Source of the DNA: Tannerella forsythia
GTDB lineage: Bacteria > Bacteroidota > Bacteroidia > Bacteroidales > Tannerellaceae
DNA: 64,000 nucleotides
Direction of reading: 5' to 3'
NCBI RefSeq assembly: GCF_001006485.1
Contig: NZ_JUET01000134.1
Coordinates: 1 to 64,000 of the forward strand
Shown: positions 37,201 to 45,183 of the stretch, piece by piece
How positions within the stretch are numbered: position 1 is the first letter of the stretch
Layout: every line of letters starts with the position of its first letter
The notes under the pieces: generated by a model
Databases searched by the model: none
What the model was told of the DNA's origin: nothing
What the model saw: only the letters and a program-made list of their open reading frames with translations
Position numbers and translations under genes: made by a program

Positions 37201-37693
37201 GAAGAAACCAGAGCGTTTCGATATATCGGTTGTCGTAGGTGATATACGGATGGTCCATATCGACCCAATAGCCCATCTTCTGTGTCAAATCCTCCCATTC
37301 TTTCGTGAACTTCATCACGTTTTTGCGACAAGCCATATTGTAATCGGACACCGATATTTTTTTACCGATATCTTCTTTCGTAACACCGAGTTCTTTTTCT
37401 ACACCAAGTTCTACGGGCAGGCCATGCGTATCCCATCCGGCTTTACGGTCGACACGATATCCTTTCATCGTTTTGTAACGGCAAAAAATATCTTTGATCG
37501 AACGGGCTATGACGTGATGAATGCCAGGCATACCGTTAGCCGAAGGAGGTCCTTCGTAAAAAACGAAAGAAGGGGCATCCTTGCGGATATTCAGACTTTG
37601 GTGGAAGATATTCCTTTCCTGCCATCTTTGCAGTATTTTTTTGTTAATGTCTGACAAATCGAACGTGTTGTATTCGGCAAATCGATTACTCAT
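34241..37693 (-). CDS. ileS: Isoleucyl-tRNA synthetase
   Basis: The enzyme charges tRNA-Ile. The 1150-residue protein has the HIGH-type signature in 'PGIHHVIARSIKD', the editing domain ('WTTTPWTLSSNTAL'), the KMSKS-type loop 'KMSKRLGN' and a long C-terminal anticodon-binding region. The length and the KMSKR form match the larger, eukaryote-like IleS clade, often associated with reduced mupirocin sensitivity; that last point is inference. It is the first gene of the unit with dksA, lspA and DUF4296. Confidence 0.97.
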   Translation of the reverse strand: MSNRFAEYNTFDLSDINKKILQRWQERNIFHQSLNIRKDAPSFVFYEGPPSANGMPGIHHVIARSIKDIFCRYKTMKGYRVDRKAGWDTHGLPVELGVEKELGVTKEDIGKKISVSDYNMACRKNVMKFTKEWEDLTQKMGYWVDMDHPYITYDNRYIETLWFLLKELHRKGLLYKGYTIQPYSPAAGTGLSSHELNQPGCYRDVKDTTVTAQFRAKMPAETENDFWKQVCKGATDEVCFLAWTTTPWTLSSNTALCVGEDIDYAAVRSFNPYSGTPSIYILAKACMDAYFNPKAAELSLGEYKPGDKLIPFEVLATCKGKDLIGIGYEQLMPWFNPGEGAFRVISGDYVTTDDGTGIVHIAPTFGADDARVAKNFGVPPLQLVDKAGNLRPAVDLKGRFYCLEDLDNDYVKKNVNVSLYKEYAGRYVKNDYDPQLNGNDETLDIDLCVMLKQQGLAFKIEKHMHNYPHCWRTDKPVLYYPLDSWFIRTTACRDRMIELNETINWKPQSTGTGRFGKWLENLQDWNLSRSRYWGTPLPIWRTDDGAEELCIGSVEELYHEIEKSVAAGFMKSNPYKDNGFKPVEYTSENYDRIDLHRPYVDEITLVSPQGKPMKREIDLIDVWFDSGAMPYAQIHYPFEHKDAFDRRDVYPADFIAEGVDQTRGWFFTLHAIATMIFDSVAFKNVVSNGLVLDKNGNKMSKRLGNAVDPFETIEKYGSDPLRWYMITNASPWDNLKFDVEGIEEVRRKFFGTLYNTYSFFALYANVDGFTYSEPDVPMTERPEIDRWILSLLNSLVKEVDEFYETYEPTRAGRAISDFVNDHLSNWYVRLNRRRFWGGGMTQDKLSAYQTLYICLETVSKLMAPISPFYADRLFTDLITVTGRDKAESVHLSDFPKCNEAMIDKTLEEQMQIAQNISSMVLALRRKVNIKVRQPLQTIMVPVTDIRQKEHIEAVKNLILSEVNVKELNFADNSAGILVKKIKPDFKKLGPRYGKVMKQLAAAIQAMTQEDIASLEQNGSFAFNLDGLEGGIVSDDVEIISEDIPGWLVANEGRLTIALDITVTDELRKEGLARELVNRIQNLRKSSGLEITDKIRIAMVPAPEMNGTIYDYADYIQKQVLAESIEMKENLPDATELDLDDFKLYVNIEKV

Positions 37694-37725
37694 CTTATAT
37701 TATGCATGTTTTTAAAAAATTGCCG

Positions 37726-37733
37726 CAAAGGTA
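37726..37733 (-). promoter_or_regulatory. Promoter -7 box for ileS
   Basis: Read on the minus strand the box is TACCTTTG, 33 bp upstream of the start codon. No T-box or long structured leader is visible between it and the gene. The remaining 37734-37990 of this intergenic stretch is AT-rich without a gene. Confidence 0.6.
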
Positions 37734-37992
37734 AGATTTTTTGCCAAAATAAAAAATCGGTCGCAAGGGGGAAAGAACGTCCTAACACGACAGGGATTCG
37801 GCGAAAACTCCGATGCCATTATCAACACAGGATGATACTCTGTCTATTTTTCTAAATTTCAGACAGATGAAACCACTTTCACACTCTTTTTTTCAATGAT
37901 GTAAATCATTTGCGTACAATGAAACGAGAAACAGTTAACAAAATTTTACGTTTTTAGTCCGATATTCATGCGTTAATCTCGGAAAAGTTCCT

Positions 37993-38000
37993 TATTTTTG
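37993..38000 (+). promoter_or_regulatory. Promoter -7 box for the Fic-fold gene
   Basis: TATTTTTG matches TAnnTTTG, 20 bp before the ATG at 38021. The -33 element is not clear. Confidence 0.55.
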
Positions 38001-38020
38001 CCGCAAATCTTACGGAGAAT

Positions 38021-39091
38021 ATGCATAAAACAGCTATATGGCAAGAAAAAGGATGGCCCTACCTGACATGGAACTACCAAGAAGTAATGTCCATATTGGG
38101 GGAGGTACGTAATCGGCAGGGACGACTTGTCGGCAAGACGAGTTTGCTGGGAATCGATCTGAAAAAAAATGCACTGTTGAATGCAATCTCCAACGAAATC
38201 GTCTGCTCGGCTGAACTTGACGGCCAAACACTTGATGCCAACAAGGTGCGTTTATCTGTGATTCATCAGCTTAAGCTGGAAAAAAAGCCGCAGCCCGAGA
38301 TCGATCTTACTGTCGACCGAATAGTCAGCGTATCGACCGATGCCGTACTGAACTATCTCGAGCCTGTCACAGAAGAACGTATTCTCCGCTGGAGGGATGC
38401 CTTAAGCGCTTTCCCTCGCGAAACGCCATGTCATACGGACACTGTTACAGCGGCAACTTCTTCCGGGTCGCGTCATTATTTCCCCATGCAGGATACGTCG
38501 CCGATTTCAAATGAGATGAAACGATTTGTCAAATGGGTGAATACAAAGCACCCGACCGATCCGGTCATCAAAGCGGCATTAGCACATGTTTACTTCTGGC
38601 TTCTTCATCCATTTGCAACAACCAACGGGCAAATCGCACGGACCATATCGCATCTCTTTCTCACACGAGCCGATAACTTTCCGCAACGTTTCTTCTGCCT
38701 GTCGGATCAGTTTTGCAAGCAGAAAGAAACATACCGGCAGATATTACATACCGTTTGCCACCAAAATCTGGATATTACCGAATGGCTCATGTGGTTTCTT
38801 CATTGTCTGGATGCAGCACTGAACGAAGCCGAAAGATCAATTACACGTATCTTGGAGAAATCAAAATTCTGGGAGAAATATCGATTAGTACGTTTAAATG
38901 ATCGTCAGGTAAAGATGATCAACCTTTTGTGGGAAGGGATGGACGACAAACTCACCTCGTCCATCTGGGCGAATATCAATCTTTGTTCCCCCGATACTGC
39001 CCTTAGAGACATTCAAGACCTGATCGATAAAAAAATTCTTCACAAACACGGCGACGGCGGTCGAAGCACCTCATACGGATTAAGAAACTAA
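38021..39091 (+). CDS. DUF4172-Fic-fold protein with degenerate active site
   Basis: The 356-residue protein has the DUF4172 N-terminal region ('WPYLTWNYQEVMSILGEVR', residues 12-30), the inhibitory-helix position, the Fic domain (about 110-270) and a C-terminal winged-helix region. Active Fic AMP-transferases have HPFx[D/E]GNGRxxR. Here residues 196-207 read HPFATTNGQIAR: the acidic metal ligand is Thr200, Gly is Thr201 and the phosphate-binding Arg is Gln204. The inhibitory (S/T)xxxE(G/N) motif is SAELDG (63-68), with Asp for Glu. The reading frame is intact, so it is probably a pseudoenzyme or has changed chemistry, not a dead gene. The catalytic His196 remains. Confidence 0.88.
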   Translation: MHKTAIWQEKGWPYLTWNYQEVMSILGEVRNRQGRLVGKTSLLGIDLKKNALLNAISNEIVCSAELDGQTLDANKVRLSVIHQLKLEKKPQPEIDLTVDRIVSVSTDAVLNYLEPVTEERILRWRDALSAFPRETPCHTDTVTAATSSGSRHYFPMQDTSPISNEMKRFVKWVNTKHPTDPVIKAALAHVYFWLLHPFATTNGQIARTISHLFLTRADNFPQRFFCLSDQFCKQKETYRQILHTVCHQNLDITEWLMWFLHCLDAALNEAERSITRILEKSKFWEKYRLVRLNDRQVKMINLLWEGMDDKLTSSIWANINLCSPDTALRDIQDLIDKKILHKHGDGGRSTSYGLRN

Positions 39092-39101
39092 AATCCTTCT
39101 C

Positions 39102-39638
39102 TCAGGTTTCAATCATCCGCATAGCTTCTTCCGGCGTTTCAGCCACTTGCCATAGCATGCGTCTCTGCAAACGCATAAATTGTTCGTCTTCGGCACGGTT
39201 CAGCATCTCCAACAAAGGATCGTAATAATGGTTCGTGTTAAGAATCACCACCGGATGATGATACAGTCCCAACTGTCTCCATGTGATGATTTCCATCAAC
39301 TCTTCCAGTGTACCGCAACCTCCCGGCAAAGCAATCACCGCATCAGACATATCGGCCATCCGCTGCTTGCGCTCGTGCATCGTTTCAACACGAATCAACT
39401 CTGTCAGCCCCGAATGACACCAGCCGTTCTCTACCATAAAGTGCGGAATGACCCCGACGACCGTTCCTCCCGCCTTCAACGTCGCATCAGAAATGACCCG
39501 CATCAGCCCGAAGCTTCCGGCTCCGTTAATCACCCGCCAGCGGCCTTCGCCAAGCAATGTTCCCAAAGCTTCGGCAGCCTCGGTATATCCCGTGTCGATC
39601 CGCGAACTGGACGCACAATACACACAAACTGATCGCAT
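39102..39638 (-). CDS. LOG-family (TIGR00730) Rossmann-fold protein
   Basis: The 178-residue protein has the lysine-decarboxylase-like fold: 'VCVYCASSSRID' at the start, 'INGAGSFGLMR' and 'ALPGGCGTLEELMEIITW' with the PGGxGTxxE motif. Family members include LOG phosphoribohydrolases that release free bases from nucleoside 5'-monophosphates. The start was placed at MRSVCVY because the nine preceding codons lie close to the promoter palindrome. It diverges from the CDP-alcohol transferase gene. Confidence 0.88.
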   Translation of the reverse strand: MRSVCVYCASSSRIDTGYTEAAEALGTLLGEGRWRVINGAGSFGLMRVISDATLKAGGTVVGVIPHFMVENGWCHSGLTELIRVETMHERKQRMADMSDAVIALPGGCGTLEELMEIITWRQLGLYHHPVVILNTNHYYDPLLEMLNRAEDEQFMRLQRRMLWQVAETPEEAMRMIET

Positions 39639-39661
39639 ATTCAATCGCTTTTTTAGAAGCG

Positions 39662-39702
39662 GCAAATTTAGATAAAATCTCGGAGATTTTATCTAAATTT
39701 GC
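39662..39702. promoter_or_regulatory. Perfect 20-bp palindrome carrying two divergent -7 boxes
   Basis: Arms 39662-39681 and 39683-39702 are exact inverted repeats around a single G. Each arm ends in a TAAATTTG box (39694-39701 on plus; complement of 39663-39670 on minus), a match to the Bacteroidetes -7 consensus. The minus box serves the LOG gene (start 39638) and the plus box the CDP-alcohol transferase (start 39746). The symmetry means any regulator or RNA structure would affect both directions equally. Confidence 0.7.
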
Positions 39703-39745
39703 ATGCGAATGCGGGCAGAGCCAAACGCCCACCTTAGATAGACAA

Positions 39746-40321
39746 ATGATGAATAAAGGACTGAAAAAGATTCCGAACATCTTATCGATATCGCGCATCA
39801 TCCTTTCGCCGATCATGCTCGCTATGGCTGACCGGCCACCTGCTCTGGCTGCCTTGATCCTGCTTATCGGACTGACTGACATGGCCGACGGATTCATTGC
39901 CCGGCGCTATCATTGCCGAAGTGCTTCCGGTGCACGGCTCGATTCGCTCGGCGACTGGATATTCTTCAGCACGGCAGGGATCGTCTTTTACATGAAATAC
40001 CGGTCGGTCGTATCCGATCACATCTGGGAGCTGGCAGCTATCCTAACTGTCAGAATCCTCTCGCTCTGCACCGCCCGATACCGCTTCGGACGGTTCCTTT
40101 CCATTCATACACTCGGGAACAAACTGACCGTAGTGCTTGTCTTCGCCACCATGCTGTTCATCGTATGCGAAAGCAAAGTGAACGAAATCATCCTGAAAAC
40201 GGCGTTTACAACCGCCCTGCTATCGGCCGTCGATGAATACTTGATTATCTTGACAAGTGGAAAAATAGATATCGACCGGCGCAGTTTCTTTTCTGGAAAA
40301 ACGACCCAAAAACGTTCCTGA
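39746..40321 (+). CDS. CDP-alcohol phosphatidyltransferase
   Basis: The 191-residue membrane protein has the complete CDP-alcohol motif D-G-x2-A-R-x8-G-x3-D-x3-D ('DGFIARRYHCRSASGARLDSLGD' region, residues about 47-69) with all catalytic aspartates, followed by further membrane helices. Members make phosphatidylglycerol phosphate, phosphatidylserine or related lipids in the inner membrane. The MARSxx start context 'MMNKGLKKIPNILSISRI' resembles PgsA-type enzymes. Which alcohol it uses cannot be told. The start lies 45 bp after the plus-strand -7 box. Confidence 0.9.
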   Translation: MMNKGLKKIPNILSISRIILSPIMLAMADRPPALAALILLIGLTDMADGFIARRYHCRSASGARLDSLGDWIFFSTAGIVFYMKYRSVVSDHIWELAAILTVRILSLCTARYRFGRFLSIHTLGNKLTVVLVFATMLFIVCESKVNEIILKTAFTTALLSAVDEYLIILTSGKIDIDRRSFFSGKTTQKRS

Positions 40322-40417
40322 AGAATTCCTTCTCTAACTGTCCCCAACCATCATATCAGCACATTTCAAGAGGGCTGTTCGGTAGCGCATACGAAGGAAT
40401 GAAGAGGAAGGCATTCC

Positions 40418-42412
40418 TTACAGTCGAACTTTCTTCTCCAGCGCACCGTCTTCCGTATAATATTTCCATGTACCCGTCGGATGATCCTTATCGTACCGGC
40501 CGCGTATTTTCAAGCTGCCATTCTCAAAATATTCGTGATATTTGCCGTTACGCCGACCGTTGCGTATCTCACACTCGCTCTTCAGCGCACCTCCGGAATA
40601 AAACTCGCGATAAATATTTCCTTGAAATTTCTCGGCATAGAAACGATTCAACTCGTCAATGACAGCCTTTTCCGATATCTCGGTATCATTCTCTTCGTAC
40701 AACGCTTCTTCCGGCATGACCGGCGGATGATAAGGATGATAATTCATAACCATCCGCAAAGCGACCTTCTGTCGATCACCAACGATCTGCAAAGCAGAGT
40801 AAGGAAACGAGTAGACAATCTCACGATTAGCCGACCAGCCTTCCCACGTCTTCTGGTTCAAGAGGGGCTCCATAAGCGGGAAAAATTTGATGCTGTTCGT
40901 ATAAACGAAGTACGTAGAGCGGCTATCGATTTGCGCAAGCACCTGCTTGAAACCGTTGTCGTTACGCAACGTACGTTCCTGCTCATAGTCTTCGATGAAG
41001 GAGAGCAATGTCGCCGGTTTGTTGCTAAAGACCACAAAATCGTTCACATATGTATAATAAGGTTTTTCGAACTTCTCAAACATTTTTCCGAAAAAGAGAG
41101 CAAAGAAACCTTTCAGTTCGACATAATTGATCTCATATCCTTTATAATTGGCCTTTCGGATATGAACTGGCGTGTTCTTCTTCACCTGCTTCTCGATATA
41201 TTCCATCTTTTCCTGTGCCCGTCCAAGCTCTTCGGCACGAACAGCAAGTAGCATCTCCGTGTCATGCCCCAACAGTCCCGGTTCAAGTTCAATGACCGCA
41301 AACTCGCCGGCCATCCAGCTCAGGAAATCATCGCGCAACGATAGATCAAGCATGTTTTCAATGCGCTCGTATGATTCTTTATAAGTCGCATAAAGCGACG
41401 GCTCATTGTTGGCCAGCATCCCCTCCATCTCTTCGACGAACGATACCGGATTGTCAACGCAGATGCTGGTGTAAAAAGCCGTACGATCCGACAGTATCTT
41501 ATGAGCGGTCATTTCCCGGCCTTCCGAATGCAGGAGAGTCGCTATATAAGGGCTGACCGTATCTTTCAGAAAAGTATATCCTTTCAATGCAAATTTTTCC
41601 TTATCGGCTTGCAGGCTTAGTCCGGTATAGGCCATCGAAGCGCCGATAGCCGGCAGATAGCCCTTTCGCTTACCCATATACAGGTCGAGCAAGCGAGGCA
41701 GAACAGCATGCTGCACGAAAATGCGGCACACACCGTCATTATCGGTCGATTGGTCGGCTTCGATAAAAAGCGGGTCTAATCCGATGACAGGATCGTTACG
41801 TTCCGAGATGGAGGCTTCGATAAGTCCGGCCGTCGCCGATGCGATGTAATGATTGTCCACAAAAGCGGTATAAAGCATGTCGCGTGTCTTGGGATCACGC
41901 AGCTCGACAATTTCCGTGTCCTTGTATTTCCGATATGTCACCCCGTAGTTCATCCATGCGTAGAGTTTATCGATCTGTTCTTTCAAGGCCTGTACTTCCG
42001 AAATCTTTTGCAAGTCGAGGACGTACAGAAAGCCGAGCTTCCCATGGCGCATCCGATGCACCGAAATCATCAGGTCTCTTTTCCCTACCAAAGCGAGAAG
42101 TCGCTGGTTAGCTTGCAGAGCGGAATCGAGCTTACTCGCATCGCGTGCGACATCGGCAAACGAAGGACTGCGCCTGAGGCATTGCCACGGCTCACTCGTG
42201 CTGAATCGCTTCCAGTCATTGACCGGATTGCTCGAATGAAGGATAAATACGGCATCTCTGGGTACGAGGTAAATTTGCTGAGTTGAACGATGCGGGGCAT
42301 AATAAAACATGACCAAACGGTACATCCCATAACCCATCAGCAGTAAAAGAACGGACAGGATCATCCATTTTACAGGATTTTTCTTTTTCGTTGTTTGTTT
42401 GTTTTCTTCCAT
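40418..42412 (-). CDS. DUF3352-like membrane-anchored protein with C-terminal MORN-type repeats
   Basis: The 664-residue protein has one N-terminal membrane segment (about residues 14-34) and a large extracytoplasmic domain resembling DUF3352. The last 60 residues form MORN/YwqK-like repeats ('EFYSGGALKSECEIRNGRRNG', 'EYFENGSLKIRGRYDKD', 'TWKYYTEDGALEKKV'). The function is unknown. It is 9 bp downstream of the T9SS plug-type gene on the same strand, so a role in envelope or secretion is possible. Confidence 0.72.
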   Translation of the reverse strand: MEENKQTTKKKNPVKWMILSVLLLLMGYGMYRLVMFYYAPHRSTQQIYLVPRDAVFILHSSNPVNDWKRFSTSEPWQCLRRSPSFADVARDASKLDSALQANQRLLALVGKRDLMISVHRMRHGKLGFLYVLDLQKISEVQALKEQIDKLYAWMNYGVTYRKYKDTEIVELRDPKTRDMLYTAFVDNHYIASATAGLIEASISERNDPVIGLDPLFIEADQSTDNDGVCRIFVQHAVLPRLLDLYMGKRKGYLPAIGASMAYTGLSLQADKEKFALKGYTFLKDTVSPYIATLLHSEGREMTAHKILSDRTAFYTSICVDNPVSFVEEMEGMLANNEPSLYATYKESYERIENMLDLSLRDDFLSWMAGEFAVIELEPGLLGHDTEMLLAVRAEELGRAQEKMEYIEKQVKKNTPVHIRKANYKGYEINYVELKGFFALFFGKMFEKFEKPYYTYVNDFVVFSNKPATLLSFIEDYEQERTLRNDNGFKQVLAQIDSRSTYFVYTNSIKFFPLMEPLLNQKTWEGWSANREIVYSFPYSALQIVGDRQKVALRMVMNYHPYHPPVMPEEALYEENDTEISEKAVIDELNRFYAEKFQGNIYREFYSGGALKSECEIRNGRRNGKYHEYFENGSLKIRGRYDKDHPTGTWKYYTEDGALEKKVRL

Positions 42413-42421
42413 GATGTTAAT

Positions 42422-43696
42422 TTATAAAACAAAATGCGTGTTGCGAAGGGTCAGTTTACCGATCAGCCGGTCATAACGCATCCCCATCGGACGATGATAG
42501 ACGAGAATCGTATATTCGTTTTCGGTCTGGTAATAATCGCCCTCTGTCGGCAATGTCTGTGCCTTTGTTTCCCCATGAGGGAGCAATACATACTGATAAT
42601 TATAATATCCCTGCTTCAACATCAGCGCTTTTTCATACTGCCGTGTCTGGGGGTTATATTCCATCCGGCTCGTCTCATTGAACTGATTTTGCACAAAGTC
42701 CCCCAGCAGATAAACATCGCCTTCGAGCAATGGTTCGGAAGCATACGTAAAATGAACGATATAATAATCAGCTTCCGTATCCGGGTCGTTACAGCCACTG
42801 CAACGGACGAAGAAGCGCCCGTCCTGATCCTGATCATAACGGTAACCAGTGTGCATTCGGCTTCGGTCAATCATCAGGTCGGCATGATAATAGGGATTGT
42901 AAAACCCGATACCGTCGATATTCAGTCCGTTGTAACGATGTGTCAAGAATTCGAAACGACGGTATTCGTTGCCACCTTCAAAAATCAGCTCACGAAGATG
43001 TTCATACGTCAGCCGGTTGCCTGTAATTATCTGCGGCTGCACATTCCTTGCCACATTATCGTCCCGATTATTCTGATAAACATAGATTTTCAGCTCTTTC
43101 TCCGGAAAGTTCACCGTTACCCCCTTTCGATCGATCTGAAAGTTGATCTGCTGATGCTCTTTGTTAAAGGATATATCGGTGTTACCGCTAGCCGTGGCGT
43201 CGATGCCGATGAGCGGTTCATAAACACCGAATCGTACCGAACAAACGATTCGGTCCGGTCTTTCTTCTTCATAAACGTACAACAGATAATTGCCCGATAC
43301 CTTAAAACGGATGTTGTCATTGGGCAGGTAAAGGCGATAGTTCATGTAAGATACGGTCGTATTGAACGATGGAGAATAATCGTTGATGGTCATGCCCTGA
43401 AAGCCGTCCATATATTCGATCGGGGTCAGCATCGAAGGGTTCCAGTCTGCATCGCAATAGATGATCGAATAAGCATATTGTCCCTGCGTATGGTTCAACA
43501 CATCGAAACTGATCTCAAGCCGGTGGTCGCTATTGAGTTCGATATAAGGTTCTGAAATCTGTTCTCCGGCTACCTTCACTTGAAGGCTTTTCACCCGGTT
43601 CGAGAAAACCTCCGTCCGGCCATTCTTTTGCGCAGACAGATGACAGGCAAGAATCACCCCCCAAACCACAATCATCGTTCGATCTATGTATTTCAT
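42422..43696 (-). CDS. Type IX secretion system plug-type protein (DUF5103)
   Basis: The 424-residue exported protein (signal about residues 1-22, ending HLSAQ) matches DUF5103, the family of the Plug protein that seals the SprA translocon of the type IX system when it is not engaged with substrate. Typical segments include 'IIYCDADWNPSMLTPIEYMDGF', 'FNTTVSYMNYRLYLPND' and 'GDVYLLGDFVQNQFNETSRM'. Upstream Met codons (43711 and 43756) were rejected because the signal peptide starts at MKYIDRTM. Its presence fits gldD/gldE and the T9SS-like C-terminus of the BIG2 protein. Confidence 0.88.
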   Translation of the reverse strand: MKYIDRTMIVVWGVILACHLSAQKNGRTEVFSNRVKSLQVKVAGEQISEPYIELNSDHRLEISFDVLNHTQGQYAYSIIYCDADWNPSMLTPIEYMDGFQGMTINDYSPSFNTTVSYMNYRLYLPNDNIRFKVSGNYLLYVYEEERPDRIVCSVRFGVYEPLIGIDATASGNTDISFNKEHQQINFQIDRKGVTVNFPEKELKIYVYQNNRDDNVARNVQPQIITGNRLTYEHLRELIFEGGNEYRRFEFLTHRYNGLNIDGIGFYNPYYHADLMIDRSRMHTGYRYDQDQDGRFFVRCSGCNDPDTEADYYIVHFTYASEPLLEGDVYLLGDFVQNQFNETSRMEYNPQTRQYEKALMLKQGYYNYQYVLLPHGETKAQTLPTEGDYYQTENEYTILVYHRPMGMRYDRLIGKLTLRNTHFVL

Positions 43697-43839
43697 TTTC
43701 GCTAAAAACATCAAAAAACAATGCCCAAAGGTAAATGTTTGGAAGGATGTAACCAAATGTCTTGGACGGAAAACAACGTATCCGCCCGCTATTTCGGTGG
43801 GGAAAGAAAAAAAGTACTATTGCAACAAAAAACTTCGAT

Positions 43840-43871
43840 TTTGAAGATTCGGAAAGATGTGATTACCTTTG
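43840..43871 (+). promoter_or_regulatory. Promoter predicting a leaderless mRNA
   Basis: TTTG (43840-43843) and TACCTTTG (43864-43871) have a 20-bp spacer, the same as the ssb and SRP RNA promoters. The SRP RNA starts 5 bases after its -7 box; by that rule transcription here begins at 43876, the A of the start codon. Confidence 0.75.
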
Positions 43872-43875
43872 TTCC

Positions 43876-45141
43876 ATGAAATCAACAAAAATCTGCGTCA
43901 TCGGAATGGGATATGTCGGGTTGCCTTTGGCACGCCTTTTCTCTACCCAATATCCGACCATCGGTTTCGATGTAAACCCCGTGCGGGTCGAAAAAATCAT
44001 GTCGGGACACGACGATACGCTCGAAGTGTCCGACGAATTGTTGCAGGCAGCCTTGAAGAACGGTTTCCGATGTACGACGAACCCCGAAGACCTCCGCGAC
44101 TATAACTTTTATATCGTCGCCGTCCCTACTCCGATCGATGTATACAACCGTCCGAACCTGAAAGCGTTGATTGACGCCAGCACGACGGTAGGAAAAGTCA
44201 TCGGAAAAGGAGATATCGTCGTATATGAGTCGACCGTCTATCCCGGTGTGACAGAAGAAGAATGTCTTCCTGTCGTAGAACAGGTTTCGGGAATGAAGCT
44301 CAACATTGATTTCTTTGCCGGATATTCGCCCGAGCGAATCAACCCGGGAGATAAAGGACATACGGTAGAAACTATTCAAAAGGTGACTTCCGGATCTACG
44401 CCGGAGGCAGCCGAGCAAATCGACACCGTATATCGCTCCGTATTGACGGAAGGAACGCATAAAGCACCTTCGATCCGCGTGGCCGAAGCTTCCAAGATCA
44501 TCGAAAACGCCCAGCGCGATGTCAACATCGCATTCATGAATGAGCTGGCCAAGATATTTAATGCGATGGGTATCGATACGAACGATGTGATCGAGGCAGC
44601 CTCGACAAAATGGAACTTCATACGAATGCATCCCGGACTCGTCGGAGGGCACTGCATCAGCGTCGATCCTTATTATCTTATCCAAAAAGCGCAGGTCTAC
44701 GGTGTGCTGCCCCGTATCATGACCACCGCACGACGGCTCAATGACGGTATGGGTGCCTACATTGCAAACCAAACTGTTATGTATATGAATAAAAAAGGGA
44801 TTCTTGTGAAGGATGCTAAAATTTTAATCATGGGGTTCGCTTTCAAAGAAAATTGTCCGGATACACGTAACACAAAGGTCATGGATATCTATCATACGCT
44901 ACAGGAATATACGAGCCGTATCACGATATACGATCCGTGGGTAGACCCATCCGACGTTCGGGAAGTGTACGGCGTCGACGTCATCACCGAGCAGCCGGCA
45001 GGGAAGTACGACGCCGTGATCCTTGCCGTTGCACATAAAGTTTTCGGTGCGCCCGATATTTCCGGACTGCTAAAAACGAATGCCGTCGTCTATGACGTCA
45101 AAAGCGTTTTGCCGCGCGAGATCGTAGACGGAAGATTATAG
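43876..45141 (+). CDS. Nucleotide-sugar dehydrogenase (WbpO/TviB-like, UDP-HexNAc type)
   Basis: The enzyme oxidises C6 of a UDP-N-acetylhexosamine to the uronic acid for capsule or O-antigen. The 421-residue protein has 'ICVIGMGYVGLPLARLF' (NAD site), 'VYESTVYPGVTEEEC', the catalytic Cys in 'VGGHCISVDPYYL' and 'ILIMGFAFKENCPDTRNTKVMDI', the last favouring the WbpO/TviB group over glucose dehydrogenases. The start at 43876 is set by family N-termini and the promoter; an upstream Met at 43762 would precede the -33 box. The substrate is inferred. Confidence 0.92.
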   Translation: MKSTKICVIGMGYVGLPLARLFSTQYPTIGFDVNPVRVEKIMSGHDDTLEVSDELLQAALKNGFRCTTNPEDLRDYNFYIVAVPTPIDVYNRPNLKALIDASTTVGKVIGKGDIVVYESTVYPGVTEEECLPVVEQVSGMKLNIDFFAGYSPERINPGDKGHTVETIQKVTSGSTPEAAEQIDTVYRSVLTEGTHKAPSIRVAEASKIIENAQRDVNIAFMNELAKIFNAMGIDTNDVIEAASTKWNFIRMHPGLVGGHCISVDPYYLIQKAQVYGVLPRIMTTARRLNDGMGAYIANQTVMYMNKKGILVKDAKILIMGFAFKENCPDTRNTKVMDIYHTLQEYTSRITIYDPWVDPSDVREVYGVDVITEQPAGKYDAVILAVAHKVFGAPDISGLLKTNAVVYDVKSVLPREIVDGRL

Positions 45142-45183
45142 ATCGTATCGATTTTGCCCCCTCTTGCTTCCATGCGTAGTTAT

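Noticed and set aside
37734-37990. T-box or attenuator upstream of ileS
   Set aside because: The stretch lies upstream of the predicted promoter and shows no specifier loop or terminator/antiterminator pair.
42434-43555. 373-codon open frame on the plus strand
   Set aside because: It lies antisense to the well-supported T9SS plug-type gene, has no domain or start signal, and its length follows from the codon usage of the opposite strand.
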